Shown: piece by piece, positions 1 through 13,000 of the stretch | How the letters are laid out: the number at the start of each line of letters is the position of its first letter | How positions within the stretch are numbered: the first letter of the stretch is position 1 | DNA from: Apiospora phragmitis | Taxonomy: Eukaryota > Ascomycota > Sordariomycetes > Amphisphaeriales > Apiosporaceae | Direction of reading: 5' to 3' | Length of the DNA stretch: 64,000 nucleotides | Assembly (NCBI GenBank): GCA_038363925.1 | Contig: JAQQWL010000011.1 | Span: forward strand, 9,052,001 to 9,116,000 | Position numbers and translations under genes: made by a program | The notes under the pieces: model-generated | Told to the model about the DNA's origin: nothing | Databases searched by the model: none | What the model saw: the letters and a program-made list of their open reading frames with translations, nothing else

Positions 1-2944
1 GGCGGGGTTGTTACCGGGGGGCGTGAGACTTATAACTAAAACGTGCGCGCGCGCTGCTGCTTTGCTGCTGTTGCCGTGCCGTGGGTGTGACCTAGCCCGG
101 ACTCTAGACCTTGACAGACCTTTCTGCGTGGTAACATGGTCTGTCGATTTGAAGCAGTGGGATGCCACCTCGAATCGGGTCACATGGGTATGTATGTGAT
201 TCTGGCTGTGACGCTGGTGTGTTGCTCTCCTTCTAATACCACATTATGCTACCCCTCTCCATTCCTCTCCGTCTCTGCCGGTGCGCGCGCGCGCAGATAC
301 ATCCATAGATGGATGGATGCTCGATGCGGTTGCGCCGATTCCCTAACATTGAAAGAGACTACACTTCTTTTAGTACATACACTACACCCCAGCACCAGAC
401 ACCCCCGGGGAGGGCCTGGGCCGAAGTGTGAAACAACCCTTATTTGCGCAATTGGACCGGGTTGACGGTCTTTCTTTGCTTCTTCCTCATTCTCTCTTAC
501 GGTTCATGCGTGATTTCAGATAGAACAACCCTGGTTTGTCTGAGGGTGCCGGGCTCCTCAATCTCTGTTCCATTTCGTATGAGAAGGAAAAGAGCGTTTG
601 ATTATGTACCTTATTATAGGGAAGAGGAAACAGTGAAAACAGCAGTGCGGCCGTTTCGACTGTTCGAGATGCCAGCCAGGGGGGTGGGTGGGGTGTGCAT
701 AGAGAGAAAGAAGAACAGCCAATCAAACATATCTAAGATGAGATTTCGAATGTTTGAAGTTTCACGTCGCTGCACTCGTCCACTCACAGCACTCATAGGC
801 CATGAGTGGAGAGTAGAGGGCAGCAGAGGCCGTATCGCATGTAAGTGCAAGTGTAAGCTGAGTAGACCTACATACCTACGTATCTCTCATTCTTACGTGC
901 AAGACAAGTACAGCTTCCTCCGGATGCAGGGGGGGAGATAAGAGGTAGTACAACGAGATATCTGAAGGTGAAGTATGATGTAAGATCAGTTAAAGGGCTA
1001 TTCTCATTCATGGATAGAGCGCCGTGGCGTAAAAGCCACATGAAGGCGGCAGAGAGGCTTGCACCAGTCGATCTTCGTATTGTCAGTGTAGCCTGCCGGC
1101 AAAGTGGAAGGCTCCTTGCTGTCAACTGCTGTGACAATATTAGTCTCTGCAGCCTGCAGGGAGGAGGGAGGTATGTAGAACAGAGGGGTCAGCCACTTCT
1201 TCTGGGGCTTGCGTTGCCGCTGTCCCGTCCGGCGGGCAGTTTCTGGGCCTCTTATTACTAAGGAATTAGTGGTCGTAGGTACTGTTGTTGGCGCTTCCAG
1301 CACCTACCACACATGCGCACCAGCCAGCAGCTCTTGTTGTTGTTGAAGTCAGTCCCGTCCCTACTGACACACCCTCCCCTCCCCTCCAGCCAACGAGCGC
1401 CTAACCGGTAACAGTAATGGGGTAGCCCACTTTCGACCGCCCAGTAATAAACTCTCCCCAGCCCCTGTTACTCGGCCCTACTTAGAGTTCTGCTATAATC
1501 CAATTCGGGGGATTGCGCTCTGCACTGCTGATTGAGGACGTTTGAAGGGGTCAACGGTCCATAGGCTGGGCTCACTCAACAATGCCCACACCATCTATCT
1601 ATCCATCCACTCCCTCCCAAATAATAACCCATGGAAAATAAAAGAACCTCGATGCCCTCCAAATATCTCGATCAAAGTCATGACGACAATGGGACCTCCA
1701 TCGTCGCTTCTAAAAGGGGATGACGGGGCGGTCAGTAGTAGCAATAGATGGGGGGTACTTACTTTCACTGTACCTCCTTGGACGGCCATGCCCGGATCAG
1801 GCCACTAAGATAGCCCTATGCGGAACAGACATTGTGCAAGGAGTGTGATATTGCGACCGATTCAATAAGCTCTCTGTTGCTCCCATTTCCGAGGGAAACT
1901 GACTGATCAGAAGACTGTGTGAGCATGCGTGCTTCTGCCCGGACTAGCTCCGGAAGCTACGCTGGCAGTGAAGAAAGCCGTCTTGATGACGCCAGCTCGA
2001 ACCGAGATTGCCACGGAGATGTACGTGTGTCCTGCAATACGGCTGTTCCCTTCCATCACAGTAGGCTGAACGATATTGTGTTGCTTGCGTTGCTGCCCAT
2101 TGCTCTCTCATCTCCGGCCCTGCAACCTGGATCGAGTCAGTTGCGCGGCTCGGGTAATAATCCCGTTAGATTAGCGTGCCCTCCTCCAACACACTCAGCT
2201 CAAACCCATGCATCCCATGTTCCATGCAATTAAGCAAATGCCATGGTAGCGAACAGAACGTCCCATCTTGTTTCTACAGTACGCTGTTTCCCCGGACGAT
2301 GTGCTGATCAACCCGCCATGCCAGATCAACCCGCCATGCCAGAGGGCTGCAGAAATGGCAGGGTTGCAGGGGCACCACCAATGCCCGTCATGCGCCGCCC
2401 TCGTCCCTCATCCTACCCACTTTCGGTATTGCTGTCACATAGTAATAAGATGCTAGAACAGATATTAGGGTGTCAAAACTAGTATAGTAAAATATTGGTA
2501 CCGAAGTAGATAATTTGACCCAACAAGGGGTCCATAGGTATCAAATCATACCCGTGGGGAGCCTATCCTTGCGTGCTCCTTGCCTGCATGCTCCCCGCGG
2601 GCTCGCCGTGTCAACCTTTCTCTCAAGTCCAGTCGAACCACCATCCATCCGTATACAGACCGGGGTATGTGCTCCAAGGAGTGTCGCGGCAGCGTTCACC
2701 TCCATCCAATAACCACTTCATTCTAATAGTAACCCAATAAGGATAGCCGGAAAAGCGGCTGAATTCAAGAAGCGTATCGAAAAAGCTGCCCATGAAAGGG
2801 AGTGGTATCTTTAGAAAAAGTCCTCAACGCCCAATGCTGTCAAAGCAAAAACGCCCACCGCTGCGTCATCGTGTGCGATCCTTTTATATGCTCACCCGAG
2901 CAAAGTATATCGTTGCCGTAATGCGAGGTTTCCCCCAAAAATGT
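1..2944. other. Intergenic stretch, no supportable gene
   Basis: The composition is balanced, with many short pyrimidine-rich runs. Open frames are short, overlap each other on both strands, and show no conserved motif or convincing exon pattern. One frame at 444-941 begins with a hydrophobic stretch resembling a signal peptide, but the rest has no protein-like character, so I do not call it. The right end should hold the 3' untranslated region of the minus-strand Grainyhead gene that stops at 2,976. Confidence 0.6.
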
Positions 2945-2975
2945 CTATATGTCGTCGTGTCGTGACCACCGAGTA

Positions 2976-5900
2976 TTAGAATCTAAGTCGTAGTTCGTAC
3001 CCTTGTGTCGTGCGTAGTACGCTGTGGGCCGACGACGTCTCGCCTTCGTCAGCACTGTCGACGGCCATCTCCCACTCTCGTTTCGGCTGGGGAACGTTTG
3101 CTTCAACTTCAGCAACGTCCAAAACCATGTCTTGTCCCTCAGACATTTCGCGAATAACATCGTCGTCAACTTCGATCGGCAATCCACTGCCCAGAACATG
3201 AACGATGCGAACAACCTTGCTGGCATCGAACTCCCATTTCGCTGCAACTCGGGCAACGAACTCGTCCAGAGTCCTCTTCGAGAGGTACACGGCTCGGTGC
3301 AGGTTCTTCTGGTTGCCATTCGAGGTATCGTTTCGCGCCACGTAGAAGCAAGCAACGGGTTTGACTTGTCTCTCCGGGGGCGCCTTGTAACTCGGGTCCA
3401 CTCCAATCGCCTCGATCCAGCCGTTGAGGTTTCCGGATTGGCCAACCTTGCTAACCTTGGTGGGCTGGTCGGACAAGCGTCTTCCTGGCGATCGAGACCC
3501 TGACCCCTGGTAGTCGTTCCATGGTGCAGGGCCGCCAGCGGCAGAAGCTTGTGATTGGAGCGACATGGAACTCGGTGAAGGCGACACGAGTAGTGAGTTG
3601 GCCGCCGAGCTTCTTCCGCTTCTGATCTGCCAGCTATCCTTCGACTCGACTTTGGTGAGATCCGTTGGCTCTCCGGCAAGGCTCACGGGGTGCAGATCCG
3701 GGTCGTCCGTTTCCTCCCCCGCGCAGGTATAGGACACTGACGGGCCTCGTGCTGGTAAACATATCCTGTAATGTCTGGAGCTTGAAATGAAGATCTTCTT
3801 CAAGGGGAGGTCGACCGCCGCCGCCACCGCCTGCTGAGCTCGTGGACGACATCGACCATGTTCTCTTGTGCTTCGGCGCCTTGCCTGGGCCTCTACTGTC
3901 TTGCGCCTTTGCTTGAGATGCACCGCCGCGCTTTCTCTTTCCGAAGTCCTTCATACCGCTTTCTGCCTGTGCAATCTGCTGCTTCATCTTTTCAATGCTC
4001 TTCTTGACATGGGCAACATCGTTCGAAAGCTTCCGCTCCGCACCATGGTCACGGAACAGCTTCACTTTGCAGAAACATATTTCCTTGTCGGCGTCAGATG
4101 TCGGCGAGGTTCCATCGGGAGCTAGCGTCACTGTCTTGGCGCAAAGACGGACGGGAATACCCTTCACTCCCTTAGAATGGCTGAAGTCGGTCGAAAGGAA
4201 GTTGAAACGAACAGCGACGTTGCATTCCGCGGTACCATTAATGCCTGGCGTCCACACGACGGAGAAACCGTCAAACGATGCAGTGTCAAGCTCCACCCGG
4301 GTTCGTTTGTCATCTCCCTCTGCTGGCTGACCAGCCTCGACGTACTCCACTGCCTGTAGTTTACCGCCGCGCTGGTGAGCTTCGTTGGTGCCGCGCCCCT
4401 CTTTCCAGAGACTCCAGCAGACTCCGGGCTTTTGCCGCTGTTGCTCGTCTTCGAATGAGATGCGCACAAACGTTCTATATCGCGTGCCAGGGACGATGGG
4501 AAGCGTTGAGGCGGTGTCTACCACTGATAGCGAATAAGCCTGACCCTTGTTCAGATACGTGACGGGAATCTCATCGGCATGCTTAATCATAGCGGTAGGC
4601 GCGTTAAGAGTGGCGTGGAATCGGAACTTCTCAGCAGACGCCGGAAGCGCATGTGACATGGGCATGCCAAAGTGTCTTGGCTGGTAGCCCATCATAGGCG
4701 GAGACTGAGAATGGAAGTTCGCGTCCAGAGAACCCATGCGCTCCTCCGGGTTGTCGGAATCAAGGGGAGATCCATCGTGGTCCATGGTCTCATATCCTGT
4801 GTCCTGATGCACGAAGGAGGAGGGCGCAAACGAGGACTGTGCTGGCGCGGGCTGGATAAAGGGGTTAAAAGGCTGGAACTGGTGCGGTGGAAGGCCATGG
4901 TGGAAGTGGCTCATGTCCATCATGGGCGCGGCACCTGAGTGCATGGCGCCTTCGCTTGTGGGCAACGACAGCGGAGTCCCTAGGCCCATCCCCAGGCCGA
5001 GAGTAGGTGTATGCAGGTCACCGGCCTGGGGATGGTAGATAGTGTTGGTACCGCCCGGCGTCGGGGTGTAATAGCCTGGCGGTTGGTTTGCGAAGGTAGC
5101 AAATGAGAACGAGTTGGGATCTAGAAGCGACGGTGTGAACCTCCATTGTTCAGCGGTCGCCCGCGGAGTTGGGTCTTGATCTCGAAAGGCTTCATGTGCT
5201 AGAGCGTGGCTGTAAAACGCGGCTTAAAGTTAGTTTGTGTAGAAAATGGGGGAGCACCAGCCCCAACTCCAAAAAGCATGAAATCTGGACAGCCGTTGAA
5301 ATACGGCATTGAAACATGAGATGACAGGTTCCAGCTCCGTTGTTGCGACATCTGCCCGCCTGTGGCGATTCAAGACTGGGCTGATTTGGAGCGCAGAAAT
5401 CCCAAAATGCATGCAAGTGTCGTCGGCCGAAAACCCCAAGTACCCCACGTCGCGCGCATCGTGGGTGGTGCCCGCACCGCCTCACACAAAATGCGACAAG
5501 CATGGCAAAAACGACCACCACCCGCGGCAATAAGAAGCACCACGGTGGAGCGAAATCAGAACATTAAGGGAAAAGAAAAAACATACGTGTCTACATGATG
5601 AAGGCCGCCAGGCAATGCAGGATGGTTGGCGGAGGTTGCACTTTGCGCTGGCGCTGCTGTAGTCGTCGACTGGCCCGGGACAGACACCTCGGGAAACTGC
5701 TGTCGGAAGTTGGCGAGAAGCTCATCGCCAGGCTTCTGTGAGCTTGTTCTATAGCAAGCGCATGAGGAGTCAGTATGTACATTCCCAGATATAGAGAAAA
5801 ACAGGATCGCGCAGTTGGAAGCGACAACGAAATGGGTTGTGCGCCGCAACTACAGAACATGAGAATGCCCTTTCTGGTCCGGACCTTCCCCAGTCCAAAG

Positions 5901-6003
5901 ATGGTGGTGGTGCCGGTTCGCCAGGCTGTAGTTGTGGCTTGTGCCTCATCCAAGAGTCAAAAATAAGAGTGGTGAACTGGAATGCTTACCTTTGTCGAAA
6001 CAT
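2976..6003 (-). CDS. Grainyhead/CP2-family transcription factor, with a one-base frame break
   Basis: This is the fungal member of the Grainyhead/CP2 DNA-binding family, expected to be nuclear. In Neurospora the homologue acts in cell-wall remodelling and conidial separation. My model has three exons read right to left. Exon 1 (6003-5990) encodes MFRQ plus two bases. Exon 2 (5748-5587) and exon 3 (5209-2976) follow, with introns 5989-5749 (GTAAGC...TAG) and 5586-5210 (GTATGT...CAG). All junctions keep phase, giving MFRQRTSSQKPGDELL and HHVDTHALAHEAF. The N-terminus is Pro/His/Gln-rich. The CP2 DNA-binding core follows (HATLNAP, GTRYRTFVRISFEDE, FNFLSTDFSHSKGVKGIPVR). A basic linker (GKRKRGG, KHKRTWSMSS) comes next, then the C-terminal ubiquitin-like CP2 segment (RTLDEFVARVAAKWEFD, GLPIEVDDDVIREM). 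At 3716-3720 a run of five C (G on the coding strand) shifts the frame between VLYLRG and EETDDPDLHPV. Four would restore it. I see no intron able to absorb the shift, so it is either an assembly error or a real break. Confidence 0.88.
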
Positions 6004-6241
6004 CTGGGGTGAGATTGCTCTGCACTGTCTACGGACAGCGAAACCGAAGAGTCTTCAACAAAATAGTAGCCGGTTATGTGAAAGTTGTTGACGATGCGGC
6101 AGGTTTCAGCTAGGTCCGAATAAATCCCTCCGTGGTAGGCAGCTGTAGTAGTGGATTAAGTTGTTGCTGAAAGCTGCAGGCTGGGCCAAGGTGGGTGGGG
6201 GAGGGAGGAGATGGCGGCTGGCTGTAGAGTAAGTAGTAAGC

Positions 6242-6305
6242 GTGGTGGTGGTGATGGTGGTGATGGTGGTGATGGTGGTGGTGGTAATGGTGGTAATAGT
6301 AATAG
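6242..6305. repeat. GTG/ATG trinucleotide microsatellite
   Basis: An imperfect run of GGT and GAT triplets grading into GTAATG repeats. On the minus strand it reads as a histidine then tyrosine run, but the surrounding frame has no other coding character. It lies about 240 bases upstream of the Grainyhead start codon, so it sits in the promoter or 5' leader region. Confidence 0.85.
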
Positions 6306-9300
6306 TTGTAGTCGTTGTCGATGTCGTGGGAAAACGATTGTGGTGTCGTGGGTTGATGCGGCATAGGCATATGGATATCCAAGACTAGGTCCTTGATGCA
6401 AGCGAGAGACAGAGTGATGCCAGTGAGAACGGCACAGGTCGGCTTGCGTCAAGAGAGGAATGGAATATTAGAGCCCTCAAGGGAAACAAGCGGTAAAACG
6501 CGAGAGCCAAAAGATTATATGAGTAGAGGGTAGGCAGTTTGGCAAAGGTGCTTAGATGAAGGGCCAATGTATATAGCACACTAAGAGTCCCCCGATGGGT
6601 TTGTAGGGTGGGTACGCTCTTCACATAAGATGATACCAGCCGGGTGGGGAGCTACCTGGTCGAGCCGACACAGTCGCATGCCTCTTTTGTAAGTGAGAGG
6701 TAGTTGGGTAGTAAGTAGTATGGAGTAGCTGATGTACGTCTTCTGTCATCGCCGGTGGACAATGTCAGTAGTAGTAACAGCCGCAGCTTGACTTGACTTC
6801 ATCTTTCCGCCCAGCTACTGACATGGGGGGTAGAGAGGAGATGTAAGGATAAGGCCGGTAAGGTCAAGTAGAGTGGTATTGGAAAGTACATGTAGACAGG
6901 TACTTAGCAGAGAACCTAAGGGGGTGGATCTAGTAGCGGGGTGGGGGTGGTGTAGATGATTGACCAGAGTATGTAGAAGGTACAGGGTTCATGTACATAG
7001 GTGAAGTCCAGCCGAAGAGGAGCACCTGCTACGCGTCAATGGGGACGAGAATCAGAAAGAGGAAAAGCAGAGTCGAAGAGGAGAGGAGACGAAGGAAAAA
7101 GAAAGATGAGGTGCGCGCGCATGAGCTGGCGCAAAGCGTCCTTCATGGACCATGGGGTTCCAGTTCCCATACTCTTCACCTTGGGAGTCTGGCAGTAGTA
7201 CTAATCAGGTCAAAGTGATTGCTGCCAGAAAGTGAGTGCAGATGGTGGGCGTTCTCTACCAGACCTACCTGCCTGCCTCACCATCACCACTACCATCCAG
7301 CCCAATCCATACCTGGCACCAGGCATATACCTACTACAGCGGGCAGAAGCATACAGACCGACACAAATGATTTGGTCGATTGAGCAATCCAGTAAATTTA
7401 TTATTCGACCAGGGCACAATGAAGGGATTGTTGTACAGTAGAACCGAACATTATGGCCGGTCGTGGTATCTGGTACAGTCTCGACAGATGGGCCTGGCCT
7501 TTGGCAACGCAGAGAAGGTACTGGGCGACTTTCACAGGCCCGGTACGTACCAGTTCTTTCCTTTTCCCCCAATGATCCATCCATGCATCTGGATCCCGAC
7601 CGAGCGACCGAGCTGGGCAGTCAGAACAGCAAGCAGCGACATCAGCAAGAAGGTACGTACTGCGTTAGTACCTGAGCCCTCTTTTCCTGGGCCCCTGTCC
7701 ACTGTCCTCCGAGAACAACATCAAATCCATTTCCGCTGAACTGGCCCCCTCTTTCTGCATACTGGGTCTTCCGTCCTTTATGGTGTGTGTGCGACATTTC
7801 TTGGCATCGCATCTCGGCCTGGGAAACCAAAGTGCGTAGTCGCTGCCGATTATGGCCTCAAAACATCGAGGCTGTTTGATATAGCTTCTCTCCCGGCCTA
7901 TTATCATACACAGTGGATAGTGACGGATGATATAACCAGATGAGTGGGTGTGGCATCGGCTTTCTCATTTTCTACCTCCGTTGCTAGTCCGTCTGTCTTG
8001 CCTTTATTGATTGCGCCTAAGGGACTCCTACGCCGTGTGATGGATTGATAAGTCATCCATCTACCTTTCGGTGGCTGGCATTGGAACTGTGTAGAGCAGC
8101 GGTAGATTACACGTAGAACGGCCAGAAGCACTGGCAGCAAATCCCAAGACAACGACACCGATAGGTGAAAAGAGCGGTGCCCAGCGTACGAGCCATTCAC
8201 CCCGAATAGACTAGCTGCTGGTCCTTGATACCGAAGTGGCGAGCTCAAGTTGCAAGTGCGCCACCACTCATTGGCCGGCCTGGCCACGCCAGGACATGCA
8301 TGGTCGTGGCGGCATCCGGCGCGCACTTAGGCTGTTCGATTCACTTGTTAGCCACAAATTTCACCATAACCGACATTAGCATGTCTCCAAAGGGATTACT
8401 GTACATGCCCATGCTGAAGAGATTGCCCATGCATGCGAATGAATGAATTGCTGATTCAGATAGTCATATATGTTATGACTCATCGCCCTCTCGCAACATC
8501 CCTGCCACGCGGGTGTTGAAGCCATAAAAGAAGCCTGACCCCGACGTCAAAAAGTGACTGGCCCAAGCAAGAAGTCTGAAGGGCGGCTGGCCAGGACTCC
8601 CTGGATATTCCGCATAGTCGAGACGTCGGATCGAGCCGATCAGGGAGAGAGGGAAACATGTGTTCTGCTCACCGCGACTTGCTGATTGCCATAGCCTTTG
8701 CCATCACCATTGTTGGCGATCGAAAATCAGGATGACGACATCGACGTCATGCTTCTTCCTGGTGGTTGTGAATGCGTCTATCTCCCACAGAATGGTTGCA
8801 AGGCCATTGGGTGCGGGCTCTTCGAGACTTCGAATTGCCTTTCTGCTTCTGCTTGGGCGTTTAACCCTTTCGTGCTAGCACCGCATAGGACGGCGGGTTG
8901 GCCCCTTTTACTTTAGTAAAGCATGATCATGCCATTACTAGCCAGTAGCTCGTCTACTAATGTAGCCATGTAGCGGCGCGCTGCTTTTCCCTTTTCGAAT
9001 GGCAGATTGTAACTATTGCACAATCCGTACCTATTTACACTCACCTCCTGCTCAGCCTCCAGAGCTCGAGGCCGTATTTGCTAGCCGGCGATGGTCGTTC
9101 ATGACTCGTACTGTCGCATCACGGCAACCATTAAAACGGGCCGACGAAGGGGCCTTCCTTCGTAGGCCGGTGTCGGTGCCGCGGATCCTACACATGTACT
9201 CCGTACAACAGGTCTGACTTGTTCAGCAGCGGCAGCAGTAGCAATATGGAGGTGTATCCCTTGTCACCGCCGAGGAGGTTAGGCGAATCTGGGGTCAAGC

Positions 9301-10009
9301 TCGGCCGTATCCCAGCATCAAGAGCGGGCTGGCAGGCAGGGGTTTGCCACTATCGTGAGATATTTTGCTCTTGAGCCGGACGGACGTACTCCGAGCCTGA
9401 CCCCGGTGACGGAATTCTCCTAAAGGCTTGTGCATGTCGGCGTATCAAACCTCTGGGAATCGCTACCGGGTACAGAGGTTTACTTTATTAAGCACGCCTA
9501 CCTACGTCATAGGCAAGCAACAGCTGCCATCTGAACATCTTCCGTGGATACTGGGCCGAGTCACTTTATGCGGCGCTACGTGGAGATGTTGTGTTGGGCC
9601 TTTGTGGAAGTATTCCCATTTGGAAGCAGCCATGACCGGGTTAGGGTCAGCAGGCTGATTTAAGATTGAGCTACGTTGGGTTCCATCATCGAGATTGACC
9701 TCATCAAGGCCTTTGGTTGTTGGTTTTTTCCCGCGAGCAGAACGCGGCTAGTTTCATGCTGGTCGTGCGGGACTCCTTTGGATCTCTGGATGTGCAATGA
9801 GACTTTTTAGCGGCCACTTAGCCTTACCGCCGTTGAAACTGTCGGACGATGCTTAATCTCACAAGTGAGCCGGGCACGTGGGCGTCGCGCGTATCTCCCA
9901 CGAGAAAGTGTGCGGCGCGATGAATGAGACCTGGCGATAAAATTGGAGTTGACCCTAGTGAGGTTCCCTGGCTTGGCGGTGCGTGGGCGGCTGGTAAACA
10001 ACAGCGGGC

Positions 10010-10013
<4 letters not shown>

Positions 10014-10045
<32 letters not shown>
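10014..10045 (+). repeat. Homopolymer of 32 A
   Basis: An uninterrupted A tract preceded by GGGCTGTT and followed by GGTAGAGG. It could be a plain microsatellite or the tail of a retroposed transcript. I see no open reading frame, no clear pol III boxes upstream and no obvious flanking duplication, so I do not assign an element. Confidence 0.9.
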
Positions 10046-10047
<2 letters not shown>

Positions 10048-13000
10048 TAGAGGCTCACAACCGTTTCTTTACTATTTTTTCTGGAGAGGTACCTCCAAGA
10101 CGCGAGACGGAACTAGCCAGAGCAAAAGGGACAACTTGCCATGATACCATAGCGTCAATTAAAAAAAGATGCAAATGATATATCAATCTCATCTAGAGTG
10201 CCAGGGAAGAGATGTCGTTCAGATGAAGTTGGACCAAAAGAAAATCAATTTTGGGAACCCAGAAGCTGTTATGCACAGATCGGCTCTAGTGATGTCGACT
10301 TTGTTATTTTTATCTGCATCTCAGGTGAGTGATCGTTGATCATTGAGATCCAGCGATCTACCGCAACGTTGTGGCAGAAACACCAAAAATCCTTCAAGGT
10401 CCCCTAGGGCATGTGGCTGGTGAAAAAACGATCACCGATAGCAATCGCGACCCTACTTCAGCCACTTGGCAAGAATCAATCCGCATAAACCGTCGCAAAT
10501 GAATTGAACCGCGGACCCGAGACTGGTCGCGAGCGACAACAGCGCCCTGGCCAGGCGCCCCCAGTCCGACAATTAGCTCATTGCAACGGCGCCAGGAACC
10601 AGACACCGATTCGGGAATTTGCCCGTTCACTATTGTTTAAATAAGGTCGGACGAGAAACAATTGTATTAATGCTTTCGTTGTGGAAATCCTTTCCAATAT
10701 CCGACACGGGGGGCCATTAATAAACACAACTCCCCAAACCCGGGACGCCAGCCGATAATTCCATCCTGCTAGCTGCCGTGGTGGACTATATCGGAAAACA
10801 CAGGCCAAGATGTCACCGCGCATTATAGATGCACACGCGGACACGGACTAACGGGCGTGCTGTGAAGGAAAGTAACAGTCATTCGACCGTGAGAGGACGG
10901 AAATTGTCGTCGCATTCCGCAAAACTCCCGAGATGATCATCGAGTAGGTCAAGTCTATGTGTTCATGGACCACCAACACGGCCCCGATACTGGATCCCTT
11001 ATGGTTTCCTCTTGGCTGCTGGTGGCTGGTTCGATTGGATCGACTGCTGCGCATACAGACTCGGAATTATTGATGTTGCTACAGCCACGCAACTACCAAG
11101 TCCCCAGCACGGCCGACCATGTGTCAATGCATCTCGCACCATTGACTGCCGAGTGCACCGCTCCCACTGCCGGCATAAGTGACAAGAGCATGAGTCCTAG
11201 TCCTTGTCGCTAGTTTTTCGCACATCCGGGGCGAACGAAGTCTCTGCTCTGTCCAGCGGGGACAATCCCGTCCAAACATGGACATATCTCGAAAGTAGAT
11301 TCGATCAACACGATCGCCCAGCTTAGGAGAAGTCATAGCCGCGGCTATGCACCTATTGCTGCGTACTGTACTCCGTAGTTGTGCGACGACGCCGACCGCA
11401 GTTCTCCAACCTCCTTCTCTCTCTTACTTACCAATAAACAAGAGAACAATGCCAAGAAAAACCCCAATCTGTGTCATACCGCCTGAAACTCATCAGTCAG
11501 GATAAGCTTCCGACAATAGACCCGAACGGACGGGTTGTCTACGAGACAGATTTGACTACCTGCGCTGCCGGTCATTCATTGTCTGGATACGTCATTGCGT
11601 TGTGGATATCCAATGTCAATGGATGAAGATACTGACTCAGTTGACGAGCATACCCCGTATCATGGAGCTTCAAGGTTGTTTCGTCGCATCGCGCCAAGAC
11701 GAACGACACAGCCGCACACCCATGTACCGAACAAGGCTGGTCGTCGCGTAATGTGCCGCATCCCCAGTGCATGAGGAGCTGTCGCAATCAAATTCATGGG
11801 CGGACGAGAAATTGAGGACAACTCCTGCAGCGTCAATCAGCTCGAAAAAGGACGTCACATGAGACGAACGAGGAGCAAGGCTGGAAGATCTGTCCTCCTG
11901 CATTTATTGCACCTATCAAACCCGAGGATGGGGTGGATTTCATTTCAACATGCACACGATACATCTCGAGGAATAGCAGTACAGTACTGTAGGACCCCGT
12001 CAAGCGGTACCCGGCTCTGGCTCCGGCCGTGGCCGAGCTTACAGCACCCAAGGACTTTATGTAGGTAGACATGGATGCAGTGCTTCAGTACTTCATCGAC
12101 GGCACGAGAGTTCCGAATTGACTCTTGGATGAGGCCAGAATAGGGCATCAGAACAGCCGGGCGAACTTGCAGAGCCCGGCTCTCGCTCGCTCATTCCCTT
12201 GTCGCAAAACCAGCAACCACTGTACCCTATCTAATGGGGCCGACACAGCGATAGAAACGGAAAAGACCACGAGACTCTCAATAGCACTCTCCACATGGAC
12301 GGAAATTTTCTTCTACGTAAGCAAGGAACACGCATAACTAAAGCGTCGCTGCGGATAGCAAGCAGGTGAAAACCACAATTCAGTCATGTATTGGGTTCGC
12401 TCAATAATGAGTGCGCGCACGAAGTTTTGAACATCACGGCTCTTGCCGTTGACCTTCTGATTGCCGACACCGCTTTGGTCGGATGATGATGTCATCATCA
12501 TGACTGTATGTGCAGCGCCCATGGATATCGCGAGTCAGTAATTGCAGAGATCGACAAATGCCCAGAATTCTATGCAGCGCATCGCTGTTTAGGCATGGAG
12601 CTCGTCGACACATACATTGTGTTGAAATATTGCCTTGACCTTTTTCATCATTTTGACGGGTGTGGAAGAAGAAACATTCAAGGCCCGCCCTTCGAAGATA
12701 TCATCTGCCGGCAATTCGACTAGCACAGCGCCTGCTGGGCTGCCTAGGCTGCCCCGACCCTCACGCCAGGCACCAGGCTGCTTGACTGCCAGGCGGTGGG
12801 TGGGTGGAAAGCGCTGTAGTGCTGGGTGCTGGGTGTTGGTGACCTGTGACCTGCACGATTTGGCGGGGTCACACTACGTGGCAGGCTGGCAACTGCAGTT
12901 CACATTCGCTGGGGCTTGACATGAAACAAACGCCTACCACACAGTCATGTCCAATGGAAGGGCCTCAAGACCTCCCCGAGACTCCATGAGACCGGCATGG

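Noticed and set aside
444..941. 165-codon open frame with a hydrophobic start
   Set aside because: No motif, overlapping frames on the other strand, and arginine/serine-rich composition typical of chance reading.
10480..10580. Possible minus-strand tRNA near a GGTTCAATTC box
   Set aside because: No convincing A box at the right spacing and no cloverleaf could be drawn.
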